A stretch of 64,000 nt of DNA from Tessaracoccus lacteus (GTDB lineage Bacteria > Actinomycetota > Actinomycetes > Propionibacteriales > Propionibacteriaceae). The stretch lies in assembly GCF_029917005.1 (NCBI RefSeq), contig NZ_CP123967.1, forward strand, positions 186,001-250,000, given 5' to 3'. The notes beneath the pieces are model-generated. The model was not told where the DNA came from, made no database searches, and saw nothing but the letters and a program-made list of their open reading frames with translations. Below are positions 1-6,603 of this stretch, piece by piece. A program made the position numbers and the translations under genes. How positions within the stretch are numbered: the stretch's first letter is position 1; each line of letters begins with the position of its first letter.

Positions 1-89
1 GCCGGGCGGCCAGGCGCCGCGGCGGTCCGGGGGGTCGGCGGGTGAGCCGGGGTGGCGGCCCGCGGAACAGGTCAGACCGTCACCGTCGG

Positions 90-1022
90 TCAGGGGAGGA
101 GGTGGCCTGCCGCGCGGAACAGCTCGTACCACTCGACGCGGGTGAGAAGGACGTCGGCGCCCTTGGCCGCCGCGGTCACCCGGTCGGCGCTGGTCGTGCC
201 GAGGACAACCTGCATGTTGGCCGGATGGCGGATGATCCAGGAAGTGGCGATGGCCTCGGCCGGCACGTCGTACTTGGCGGCGAGGCGGTCAATCACGGCG
301 TTCAGCTCCGCGTACTCAGGATTGCCGAGGAAGACACCGGTGAAGAATCCCGCCTGGAACGGAGACCACGCCTGGATCGTGATGTCATGCAGGCGGCAGT
401 AGTCGAGAATGCCGTTGTCACGGTCGATCGCCTGGTCCTCCTTGACCATGTTCATCGCGATCGGCTGGGCGATCATCGGCGCGTGCGTGATGGACAGCTG
501 CAGCTGGTTCGCGACGATGGGCTGCTTCACGTAGCGCTTCAGCAGCTCGATCTGGGCCGGGGTGTGGTTCGAGACGCCGAAGTGGACGACCTTTCCGGCG
601 GCATGCAGGTCGTCGAACGCCCGCGCGACCTCCTCCGGCTCGACGAGGGCGTCAGGGCGGTGGAGGAGGAGCACATCGAGGCGGTCGGTGCGCAGGGCCC
701 TCAGTGAGCCTTCGACCTGGCCGACGATGTGGTCGTAGGAGAAGTCGAAGTGGGAGCCCTTGTTGATGCCGGCCTTGGACTGCAGCGTGATTTGGTCGCG
801 CTCGGCGCTGGTCAGCTGCAGCGCCTCGGCGAAGCGGGACTCGCAGCCGTGGAAGGGCGCCTCGCCGTAGATGTCGGCGTGGTCGAAGAAGTCGATGCCC
901 GCGGCGAGCGAGGCGTCGTAGAGTTCGCGGATCTTCGCGTCCGTCAGGGCCTCGATGCGCATCATTCCGGCGACGACGGCGGGCACCTGCAGATCAGTGG
1001 TGCCGAGGGGGAACGTCTTCAT
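90..1022 (-). CDS. Aldo/keto reductase, YdhF-like
   Basis: Predicted cytosolic NAD(P)H-dependent oxidoreductase of 310 aa with the AKR TIM-barrel layout. The tetrad is visible: Asp47 and Tyr52 in FFDHADIYG, Lys83 in LQSKAG and His121 in LLLHRPD. The His-Arg-Pro-Asp sequence and the GVSNHTP segment resemble the E. coli YdhF subgroup. I chose the ATG at 1022 because AAGGAGC lies just upstream; an in-frame start further out would add about 65 low-complexity residues typical of non-coding DNA. Substrate unknown. It stands alone, and the DNA upstream is decayed. Family assignment is firm; physiological role is open. Confidence 0.9.
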   Translation of the reverse strand: MKTFPLGTTDLQVPAVVAGMMRIEALTDAKIRELYDASLAAGIDFFDHADIYGEAPFHGCESRFAEALQLTSAERDQITLQSKAGINKGSHFDFSYDHIVGQVEGSLRALRTDRLDVLLLHRPDALVEPEEVARAFDDLHAAGKVVHFGVSNHTPAQIELLKRYVKQPIVANQLQLSITHAPMIAQPIAMNMVKEDQAIDRDNGILDYCRLHDITIQAWSPFQAGFFTGVFLGNPEYAELNAVIDRLAAKYDVPAEAIATSWIIRHPANMQVVLGTTSADRVTAAAKGADVLLTRVEWYELFRAAGHLLP

Positions 1023-1201
1023 TCCTGCTCCTTGAAGTTGTGGCGTAAAACGAACTCTAGCGCCATTGTCTGGCCGAGCCGCGGGTGGGCGTCGGCGTAG
1101 GTTTCGCGCCGGTCTCCTGGAGCGAGAGGCCCGCTGGCGCGGTCCCGGGGGCGCCGTTGTATGCGGACCGACGGTGGACGGTCCCCCTGCCGACGACCCG
1201 G

Positions 1202-1282
1202 GATGAGCACGACACACTTGTCGTCGGCGAAATCGCCGTGAATCAGGGCCTTTTGGTTCATGACAAGTGTGTCGTGCTCATC
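1202..1282. repeat. Family B palindromic repeat, copy 1
   Basis: An 81-base intergenic element whose ends are near-perfect inverted repeats: GATGAGCACGACACACTTGT at the left and its reverse complement at the right, around a spacer of about 37 bases. A second copy lies at 50239-50320 with the same ends and a different spacer. There is no coding capacity. Conserved ends, a variable centre and intergenic position suggest a small non-autonomous (MITE- or REP-like) element; that class is an inference. Confidence 0.75.
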
Positions 1283-1360
1283 GGTGCACTGGCGGGCTGG
1301 GGCGGCCTCGGCTTGGCGAGCCCACTCGACGCCGGGAGCCGGCCACGTAGACGGGGGCAG

Positions 1361-1552
1361 TCAGGCCCCGTAGACGAGGGGTTCGTAGTCGGGATGCTTC
1401 TGGATCCAGGCCTTGATGAACGGGCACAGTGCCATGACCTTGTTGACGCCGTTGTCGCGGACGTCGTCGAGGCCGAACCGCGCGATCGCTCCGCCGACGC
1501 CCCGGCCCTCGAAGGCCGGGTTGACCTCGACGTCCGGGCGCGACCACAGGAA
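1361..1552 (-). pseudogene. Remnant of a COG2388-type GNAT acetyltransferase
   Basis: The minus strand encodes 63 residues that look like the second half of a YjdJ-type GNAT domain: a VEVNPAFEGRGVGGAI acetyl-CoA loop, then a CPFIKAWIQKHPDY motif close to the usual C-terminus, ending at TGA (1361-1363). A TAG lies immediately before the readable part (1553-1555), no start codon is available, and the N-terminal half of the roughly 95-residue family is missing. I read it as a 5'-truncated pseudogene. Bases 1023-1726 hold no intact gene: only the family B repeat, this remnant and the DnaA-box-like cluster. Confidence 0.7.
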
Positions 1553-1579
1553 CTACATGCCTGTGATTTACCCCCAGGT

Positions 1580-1631
1580 TTGTGCACAACTGTGGATAAC
1601 TATGTCCGCAGGTGTCCACCGCTGTGGACGA
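1580..1631. promoter_or_regulatory. Cluster of DnaA-box-like 9-mers
   Basis: The minus strand has a perfect TTATCCACA at 1591-1599. Near it are TTGTGCACA (1580-1588, plus strand, one mismatch to TTGTCCACA), TCGTCCACA (1623-1631, minus strand, one mismatch) and a weaker GTGTCCACC at 1612-1620. Three or four such words in 52 bases is unusual. No dnaA or dnaN is nearby, so this is not proposed as the replication origin. It could be a DnaA titration or regulatory site upstream of the DUF11 gene, or chance. Confidence 0.35.
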
Positions 1632-1726
1632 AAGTTCCCCTGCTGGCGAGCGGGCCTTGTGTGATGCCGACGGCGCTGTCAGACTGGCGTCACCTACGGA
1701 TCCGGCTTGGGGGAGGCGGCGACGTG

Positions 1727-3076
1727 ATGAATCGGCTTGCGGCAATGGTGCCGTTGAGCCTTGTCCTGGTAGTGGCGGGACAGGGCCTGGCCGCCGCGCT
1801 CCCGGACCCCGATCCCGCCGACGTGAACACGACCGCGAGCCTCGCCGTCGTGGCCTCAACGCAGACCGTTTCCGCCGGGGAGACGCTCACCTACACCCTC
1901 ACCGTCGGGTGTGGAGACGCGGCAGGATGCCGCGACGCCGTCCTGACCGACGTGCTCAGTTCCCCGTTGCGGGTCAGCGCCGCTGTGGTGACGGCCGGGC
2001 CTGCCGCCGACGTCGTCGTGCAGGGCAACGATGTGGCGGTCTACTGGAAGGTCGATCTGGGTGACGGGACCGTCGGTCTTCCGGCCGGAGAGGGCGCGGA
2101 GGTGTCCGTGACGGCGGTCGTCCCGTCCGAGCTATCCACCGATCAGGCCGGTCAGCCTGTGGACAACACCGCCGTGCTGGAGGGGGCGAACTTCCTGGAC
2201 GCCGGGGCATCAGTGCCGGTCACGCCGGCGGCCCCGCCAGCGGCCCCGCCCACGAGCGAGGAGCCGCAGCCAACAGTCGAACCCACGACCCTCGAGCCGA
2301 CTCCCGCGCCGGAGCCGGAGACCGAGGTGTCGGCGAGCGCGGACAAGTCCATCGACCCCGACGTGGTGCCCGCCGGGAACTCCACGACGGTGACCATCAC
2401 GGCGGCCAATACCTCGGTGGCGCCCATCGACCGGCTGTGGATCAGGGAGCCCGCCACCGGCAGCTTCCCCGACGTCTTCACGTTCGACGGCTTCAGCAGG
2501 GGCATCGAGTTCCCGGAGGGGGCGACGTCCGGCACGGTCGCCTACACGCTGGCCAACGGCGGAACGGAGTCCGTTCCATTCGACGACGGCGTCATCCCCG
2601 CCGATCCTTCCAGAGAGGTCGCGAGCTTCGAGGTGATCTTCCAGGGGCCCATCGCCACGAGCGCCACCGCGACTCTCGCCTACGAGATCACGACCGACGC
2701 CGACCTGCCCGTCTCCGCGCTGCCGGTCAGGCACAACAACCGCGTCGCCGTCCACGTCGAAAACCGCGACGCCCAGAGCGAGGCGACAGCGGAGGCCGTC
2801 GCGAGCGTGATCCCACGCGCCGAGCCCGTCGAGCGGCCGACCCCGCCGCCGCCGTCGACGACGACGGCGCCGGCCGCGCCGCGCGACCCGGCCGGCGTGC
2901 CGCAGGAGGGGCCGGGGATCGGGTCGTCGGGCCAGGTCGTCGCCGAGGTTGGCCCGACGACCAGCCCCCGCGCCGCCGTCGGATGGATCGGGATGGGGGT
3001 GTTCCTGACCCTGGCGACGGTCGTCGGAGCGCTGGGGATCGGGGCGCGCAAGCAAGGGCGGCGCCGCTACCGATGA
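1727..3076 (+). CDS. DUF11-type surface protein with C-terminal membrane anchor
   Basis: A 449-aa exported protein. Residues 1-25 are a signal peptide. Residues about 35-160 form a DUF11-like beta-sandwich repeat (SLAVVASTQTVSAGETLTY). A Pro/Glu/Thr-rich linker (about 165-200) leads to a second related domain (about 200-340), another proline-rich stretch and a transmembrane helix near 415-438 with a basic tail (ARKQGRRRYR). There is no LPXTG before the helix, so it is probably membrane-anchored rather than sortase-linked. Start ATG 1727 has GGGAGG about ten bases upstream; GTG 1724 is an alternative. Likely structural or adhesive; no enzymatic motif. Confidence 0.75.
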   Translation: MNRLAAMVPLSLVLVVAGQGLAAALPDPDPADVNTTASLAVVASTQTVSAGETLTYTLTVGCGDAAGCRDAVLTDVLSSPLRVSAAVVTAGPAADVVVQGNDVAVYWKVDLGDGTVGLPAGEGAEVSVTAVVPSELSTDQAGQPVDNTAVLEGANFLDAGASVPVTPAAPPAAPPTSEEPQPTVEPTTLEPTPAPEPETEVSASADKSIDPDVVPAGNSTTVTITAANTSVAPIDRLWIREPATGSFPDVFTFDGFSRGIEFPEGATSGTVAYTLANGGTESVPFDDGVIPADPSREVASFEVIFQGPIATSATATLAYEITTDADLPVSALPVRHNNRVAVHVENRDAQSEATAEAVASVIPRAEPVERPTPPPPSTTTAPAAPRDPAGVPQEGPGIGSSGQVVAEVGPTTSPRAAVGWIGMGVFLTLATVVGALGIGARKQGRRRYR

Positions 3077-3109
3077 TTGCGTGATTGCGAAAGTGTGCAA
3101 GAATGCCGC

Positions 3110-4369
3110 ATGCTCCGCGTCCTGCGCTTCCGCACCTTCCGCCATCTGTACGGTGCCCAGATCGTCGCGCTGCTCGGCACCGGGCTGGCGACCGTCGCCC
3201 TGGGGCTCCTGGCCTACGACCTGGCCGGCGACCACGCGGGCCAGATCCTCGGCACGGCCCTCGCGATCAAGATGGTCGCCTACGTGTTCGTCGCCCCGGT
3301 CGCGACGGCGCTGGTCGCCGCCCTGCCGCGCCGCGCAGTGCTCGTCGGGTCCGACGTGCTCCGCCTCGCGGTGGCGCTGTGCCTGCCCGCCGTGACCGAG
3401 GTCTGGCAGGTCTTCGTGCTCGTCTTCGTGCTGCAGGCCGCGTCCGCGACGTTCACCCCCACCTTCCAGTCCGTCATCCCCGACGTGCTGCCCGACGAGG
3501 ACGACTACACCGAGGCGCTGTCCCTGTCCCGGCTGGCCGGGGACCTGGAGCAGGTCGTCTCTCCAACCCTCGCCGCCGCGATGCTGGTGTTCGTCAGCTC
3601 GTCGACCCTCTTCTACGGGACCGCGGTCGGCTTCGCAGGCTCCGCCGCACTGGTCCTCTCGGTGGTCATCCCGCGGGTCGCCGCGCCCGAGGCTGGGCCG
3701 ACCGTGGCCGGCGGGGCCCCGGCCACGTTCTGGCGCCGGGTCATCCGTGGCGCGGCCCTGTTCGTCGCGACCCCCGCGCTGCGCCCCGTGCTCGCCCTCA
3801 ACCTCGTCGTCGCGACGGGTGGCGCGTTCGTCATTGTCCAGACGGTCGTCGTCGTGAGGTCCGTCTTCGGGCTGCCGGAGTCTGCGGTGGCCTGGGTGCT
3901 CGGCGCGAACGGACTGGGCTCCATGGCCGCCGCGCTCCTGCTGCCGCGGGTGCTGCGGGTCGTGGCCGAGCGGCGCGTGATGCTCGCGGGGGCCGCGGGC
4001 ATCACGGTCGCAACGGCGCTCATCCCGGCCGCCCTCTCCATCGCGGACCCCGCCTGGGGCGTGGCCGGGGTCTGCATCCTGTGGGTCGTGATCGGACTGG
4101 CGTGGGCATCGGCCGAGACGCCGGTCGCCCGCATCATCCGCCGCTCCGTGGGAAGGCCGGATCTGCCGGCCGTCTTCGCGGCGCAGTTCTCCCTGTCCCA
4201 TGCCTGCTGGCTCGTGACCTACCCCCTCGTCGGCTGGCTCGGATCGGCCAGTCTGACGCTGACGGCCGCCGTGCTGACCGTGATCGCCGGGGCGGCGACC
4301 GTCATGGCCGCCGTCGCGTGGCCGAGGGGAGCGACCAGCGTCGCCGCGCTGAGCGCCACAGCGGAGTGA
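3110..4369 (+). CDS. MFS efflux transporter
   Basis: A 419-aa integral membrane protein with about 12 hydrophobic segments of the MFS_3 / enterobactin-exporter-like type, beginning LRFRTFRHLYGAQIVALLG. I chose ATG 3110 over an in-frame TTG at 3077 that abuts the previous stop, because family homology begins at the ATG; 3077 remains possible. Upstream, TGATTGCG is repeated directly (3074-3081, 3082-3089) and could be an operator. The ArsR-family gene starts four bases after the stop, so the pair is probably an efflux pump with its own regulator. Substrate cannot be read from sequence. Confidence 0.85.
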   Translation: MLRVLRFRTFRHLYGAQIVALLGTGLATVALGLLAYDLAGDHAGQILGTALAIKMVAYVFVAPVATALVAALPRRAVLVGSDVLRLAVALCLPAVTEVWQVFVLVFVLQAASATFTPTFQSVIPDVLPDEDDYTEALSLSRLAGDLEQVVSPTLAAAMLVFVSSSTLFYGTAVGFAGSAALVLSVVIPRVAAPEAGPTVAGGAPATFWRRVIRGAALFVATPALRPVLALNLVVATGGAFVIVQTVVVVRSVFGLPESAVAWVLGANGLGSMAAALLLPRVLRVVAERRVMLAGAAGITVATALIPAALSIADPAWGVAGVCILWVVIGLAWASAETPVARIIRRSVGRPDLPAVFAAQFSLSHACWLVTYPLVGWLGSASLTLTAAVLTVIAGAATVMAAVAWPRGATSVAALSATAE

Positions 4370-4373
4370 GAAC

Positions 4374-4712
4374 ATGGGGACCATGACTCTGCCGCCGGAC
4401 GCCGACCTCGACAACGCCGCCTCCGTCGCGCGCCTCCTGGCCGACCGCACCAGGCTGGCGATCCTCGCAATGCTCGACGGCGTCGAGATGCCCGTGACGG
4501 CGATCGCGGAGGCGCTCGGTCGTCCGGTCCCGGCCGTGTCGCAGCATCTGGCGAAGCTCCGCGGTGGAGCACTGGTAACGTCGCGCCGCGACGGGGTGAC
4601 CGTGTACTACGGCCAGCCCGACGAGCACATCGCCGCGCTCGTCAGCAACCTCCTGCAGCACAGCGAGCACGTCCTCTACCCGAGCCCGCCCCACCACAGA
4701 GAGAACCGATGA
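4374..4712 (+). CDS. ArsR-family transcriptional regulator
   Basis: A 112-aa winged-helix protein. The HTH runs from DRTRLAILAMLDG through IAEALGRPVPAVSQHLAKL, followed by the wing (VTSRRDGVTVYYGQPDEHI). No CXC metal-binding motif is visible in the recognition region, so it may sense an organic ligand or use other residues. It is cotranscribed with the upstream MFS gene (four-base gap); GGAG sits about seven bases before ATG 4374. Its stop overlaps the start of the GH43 pseudogene. Probable repressor of the MFS operon. Confidence 0.85.
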   Translation: MGTMTLPPDADLDNAASVARLLADRTRLAILAMLDGVEMPVTAIAEALGRPVPAVSQHLAKLRGGALVTSRRDGVTVYYGQPDEHIAALVSNLLQHSEHVLYPSPPHHRENR

Positions 4713-5346
4713 AGCTCCTCGCCTAACCGCCAGCCCACCACCGTCGCCGAGGCCAACGACGACGACATCGCGCTGAGCCTCCACCTCGCGCTCGAGACGG
4801 CGGACGGGTGGGAGCCGCTGAACGGCAACTACGGCATCTTCTTCGCGCGCGTCTCCGCGACCCCCGGCCCGTTCGGTACCCGCGACGACGTCATCCGCAG
4901 CCTGCGCGACCCGCGGGTGTTCGCGCTTGTGGACGGCCGTTTCGGGATCGTCGCGACGCGCACCGCCCGCGGCGGCGGGCCGGACCGTACCGAGCGTTCC
5001 GGCGTCCTGTTCGCCCGCACCGTCGACTTCCTGACCTTCGAGGAGGTCGGCCTGGCCCGCCTCACCTCCGATCCCGTCCGCATCATCGCGCCGGAGTACT
5101 CGTGTCGAGCATCTTCAATGGTGAGTGGCAGCTGGGACCGGGCACGGGATGTGGTCGCTCGACGAGGAGGGCAACCGCATCTGCGTCTTCCACGCCCGCA
5201 CGCACCACAAGGGGCTGACCGGCCGCGACACCTTCGTCCGCCGGGTCCACTGGGCCTCCGACGGCCTGCCGGTGCTGGACATGACCGCCGACGAGGAGGT
5301 CGCGCCCGGCAACCGCGAGGTGTACGTCAACGTCGTCGTGCGGTGA
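4709..5346 (+). pseudogene. Decayed GH43-family glycosidase
   Basis: ATG 4709 begins MKLLA, then hits TAA at 4724. In the +1 frame the protein resumes with RQPTTVAEANDDDIALSLHL, typical of the N-terminus of GH43-like arabinofuranosidases, and runs to about 5095. The C-terminus is readable in other frames: GTGHGMWSLDEEG, CVFHARTHHKG, RRVHWASDGLPVLDMTADEE, ending at TGA 5344-5346. At least two frameshifts and a large internal deletion separate the pieces, leaving about 210 codons where family members are several hundred residues long. It cannot make an active enzyme. Confidence 0.8.
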
Positions 5347-5379
5347 GAGGCCTCTGAGTGCGCGGGAAGGGGACTGACC

Positions 5380-5473
5380 CTTCGCTGCGCTCAGGGCGCT
5401 TCGACAGGCTCAGCGATCCGGGGTCGCTTCCCTTCGCTGTGGTCAGGGCACCTCGACAGGCTCAGCGATCCGG
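5380..5473. repeat. Family D repeat, tandem pair
   Basis: Two imperfect copies of a 42-base unit, starting CTTCGCTG and ending CGACAGGCTCAGCGATCCGG. The unit belongs to the family that builds the large array at 56.4-57.2 kb. No coding potential. Confidence 0.7.
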
Positions 5474-5504
5474 TGGTGCCCTCGGCGGTTCCGGGGCAGG
5501 GGCC

Positions 5505-5580
5505 CGGGCACAAGAATGCGTGGAGCGGGGGCGCTTGCGCCATATGTGCGCGCACTGGGGCCCTGGGCATTGTTGTGCAC
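5505..5580. repeat. Family C inverted repeat, decayed copy
   Basis: The right end GGGCATTGTTGTGCAC (5565-5580) differs by one base from the right end of the perfect copy at 32194-32266. The left end GGGCACAAGAATGCGT matches about 11 of 16 positions. Length (76 versus 73 bases) fits a common origin. Intergenic, non-coding. Confidence 0.5.
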
Positions 5581-5612
5581 GATCTGGTAGGCCCGCGCGG
5601 TTATGGTGAGCC

Positions 5613-6227
5613 ATGCCCGACGACCAGCTGTTCCTCCACCGGTTCGCGATCAAGCCCCACCGGCACCTGGATGAGTGGCTGGAGCTGTGGCCGCGCGAGA
5701 TCGCGCTGCTGCGGCGGCACGGCTACACCGTGCACCAGGCGTATCTGGAGACCGACGCGGAGCCGAAGCTCAGCTGGCTCTACTCGCATCCCGACCCAGC
5801 AGCCGGCGCGGCCGCCGTCGCAGCCGATCCGGAGCGTGCGGAACTGGATGCCCTCACCGCGCCGCATGTCTTCCGCAACGTCGTCGTCCGTGAGGTCCGC
5901 GCCGAGGTCCTGCGCGACGACCTCGCCTGGCCCGGAACGGTCGTCATGCGGCGCTACTGGATCACCGGCGGCTGGCCGAGCTTTCTGGATGTCTGGCGCG
6001 ACATCGTCCCCGTGCGTGAGAAGTACGGCTTCGAGTGCCTGTTCGCCGTCGCCGACGAGCCGCACGACACGTTCACCTGGGCCTTCACGTTCGACGGTGA
6101 GTGGCCCGACTTCCCAGCGGCCCAGCGGGGCTACTACAGCGACGAGGCACGCGTGCGGCTGCGCGGCGTGTTCGACCACATGGCCGACTACGCGCTCCAC
6201 CCCGCCCGCCAGCTCCCCGTGGACTGA
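5613..6227 (+). CDS. Conserved hypothetical protein
   Basis: A 204-aa soluble protein with no signal peptide, starting at ATG 5613 after GGTGAG. Codon usage is normal for the window. It is rich in aromatic residues (WLELWPREIALLRRHGY, RRYWITGGWPSFLDVW, FTWAFTFDGEWPDF). The repeated W/F-rich segments recall NIPSNAP/EthD-like dimeric alpha-beta barrels, but this is only an impression. The C-terminus (SDEARVRLRGVFDHMADY) is probably helical. It stands alone between repeat-rich intergenic regions. I do not recognise a function. Confidence 0.7.
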   Translation: MPDDQLFLHRFAIKPHRHLDEWLELWPREIALLRRHGYTVHQAYLETDAEPKLSWLYSHPDPAAGAAAVAADPERAELDALTAPHVFRNVVVREVRAEVLRDDLAWPGTVVMRRYWITGGWPSFLDVWRDIVPVREKYGFECLFAVADEPHDTFTWAFTFDGEWPDFPAAQRGYYSDEARVRLRGVFDHMADYALHPARQLPVD

Positions 6228-6257
6228 GGTCGGGCGGCGCCGTCCGCGTCCCCGTCT

Positions 6258-6295
6258 CGCTCCGCTCGACGCCCTTCGACGAGCTCAGGGAACCG
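6258..6295. repeat. Family D repeat, single copy
   Basis: CGCTCCGCTCGACGCCCTTC followed by GACGAGCTCAGGGAACCG. This is the reverse complement of the block that recurs in the 56.4-57.2 kb array. Confidence 0.6.
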
Positions 6296-6318
6296 ATGTT
6301 CCGCCGCGCCCCTCGGTA

Positions 6319-6414
6319 GACGCCAACGAAATACCCGGACGCCAACGATATTCACGCGAATATCGTTGGCGTCCGTGCATACCGTTGGCGCCTGGGATTT
6401 TTCGTTGGCGTCTG
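6319..6414. repeat. Family A repeat (GACGCCAACG), copy 1
   Basis: Two direct GACGCCAACG units and three inverted CGTTGGCG units surround a central palindrome, ACGATATTCACGCGAATATC plus flanking GACGCCA/TTGGCGTC (6338-6373). The outer boundaries are AGACGCCAACGAA and TTCGTTGGCGTCT. Other copies lie at 45173-45271, 61631-61728 and 63821-63920. A G-rich tract follows. Always intergenic and never coding. Confidence 0.85.
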
Positions 6415-6495
6415 CAGAGAGGGGCGGCGGGGAACGGGCCGGTGGGGCGGCAGGGGAACGGGCCGGCGGGGAGGGGCGGAAGCAGGGTGGAGGCA

Positions 6496-6516
6496 GGGGA
6501 GGGTGGCAGGGGCGGG
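6496..6516 (+). other. G-quadruplex-type motif upstream of the copper operon
   Basis: Four runs of three or more G on the plus strand (6496-6499, 6501-6503, 6509-6512, 6514-6516) with loops of one, five and one base. This meets the usual G4 pattern. It lies about 90 bases before the CopD-CtaG start within a generally G-rich stretch (6421-6520). The rest of 6228-6603 contains only the family D and A repeats. Confidence 0.45.
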
Positions 6517-6603
6517 CGGTTACGCGCTCCGGTGAGCTTCACCGCCGGCAGGGCGCCCAGCGGCGAAGCCGCATAGAGTTAGGCCGTTGATAGGAGCATC
6601 GCC

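Noticed and set aside
1580..1631. Chromosomal replication origin
   Set aside because: No dnaA, dnaN, rpmH or parAB nearby, and only three or four boxes; kept only as a DnaA-box cluster.
2210..4450. Open minus-strand frame of 746 codons across the DUF11, MFS and ArsR genes
   Set aside because: It is an antisense shadow of high-GC coding sequence, extremely Arg/Gly/Asp-rich with no domain; the plus-strand genes carry clear motifs.
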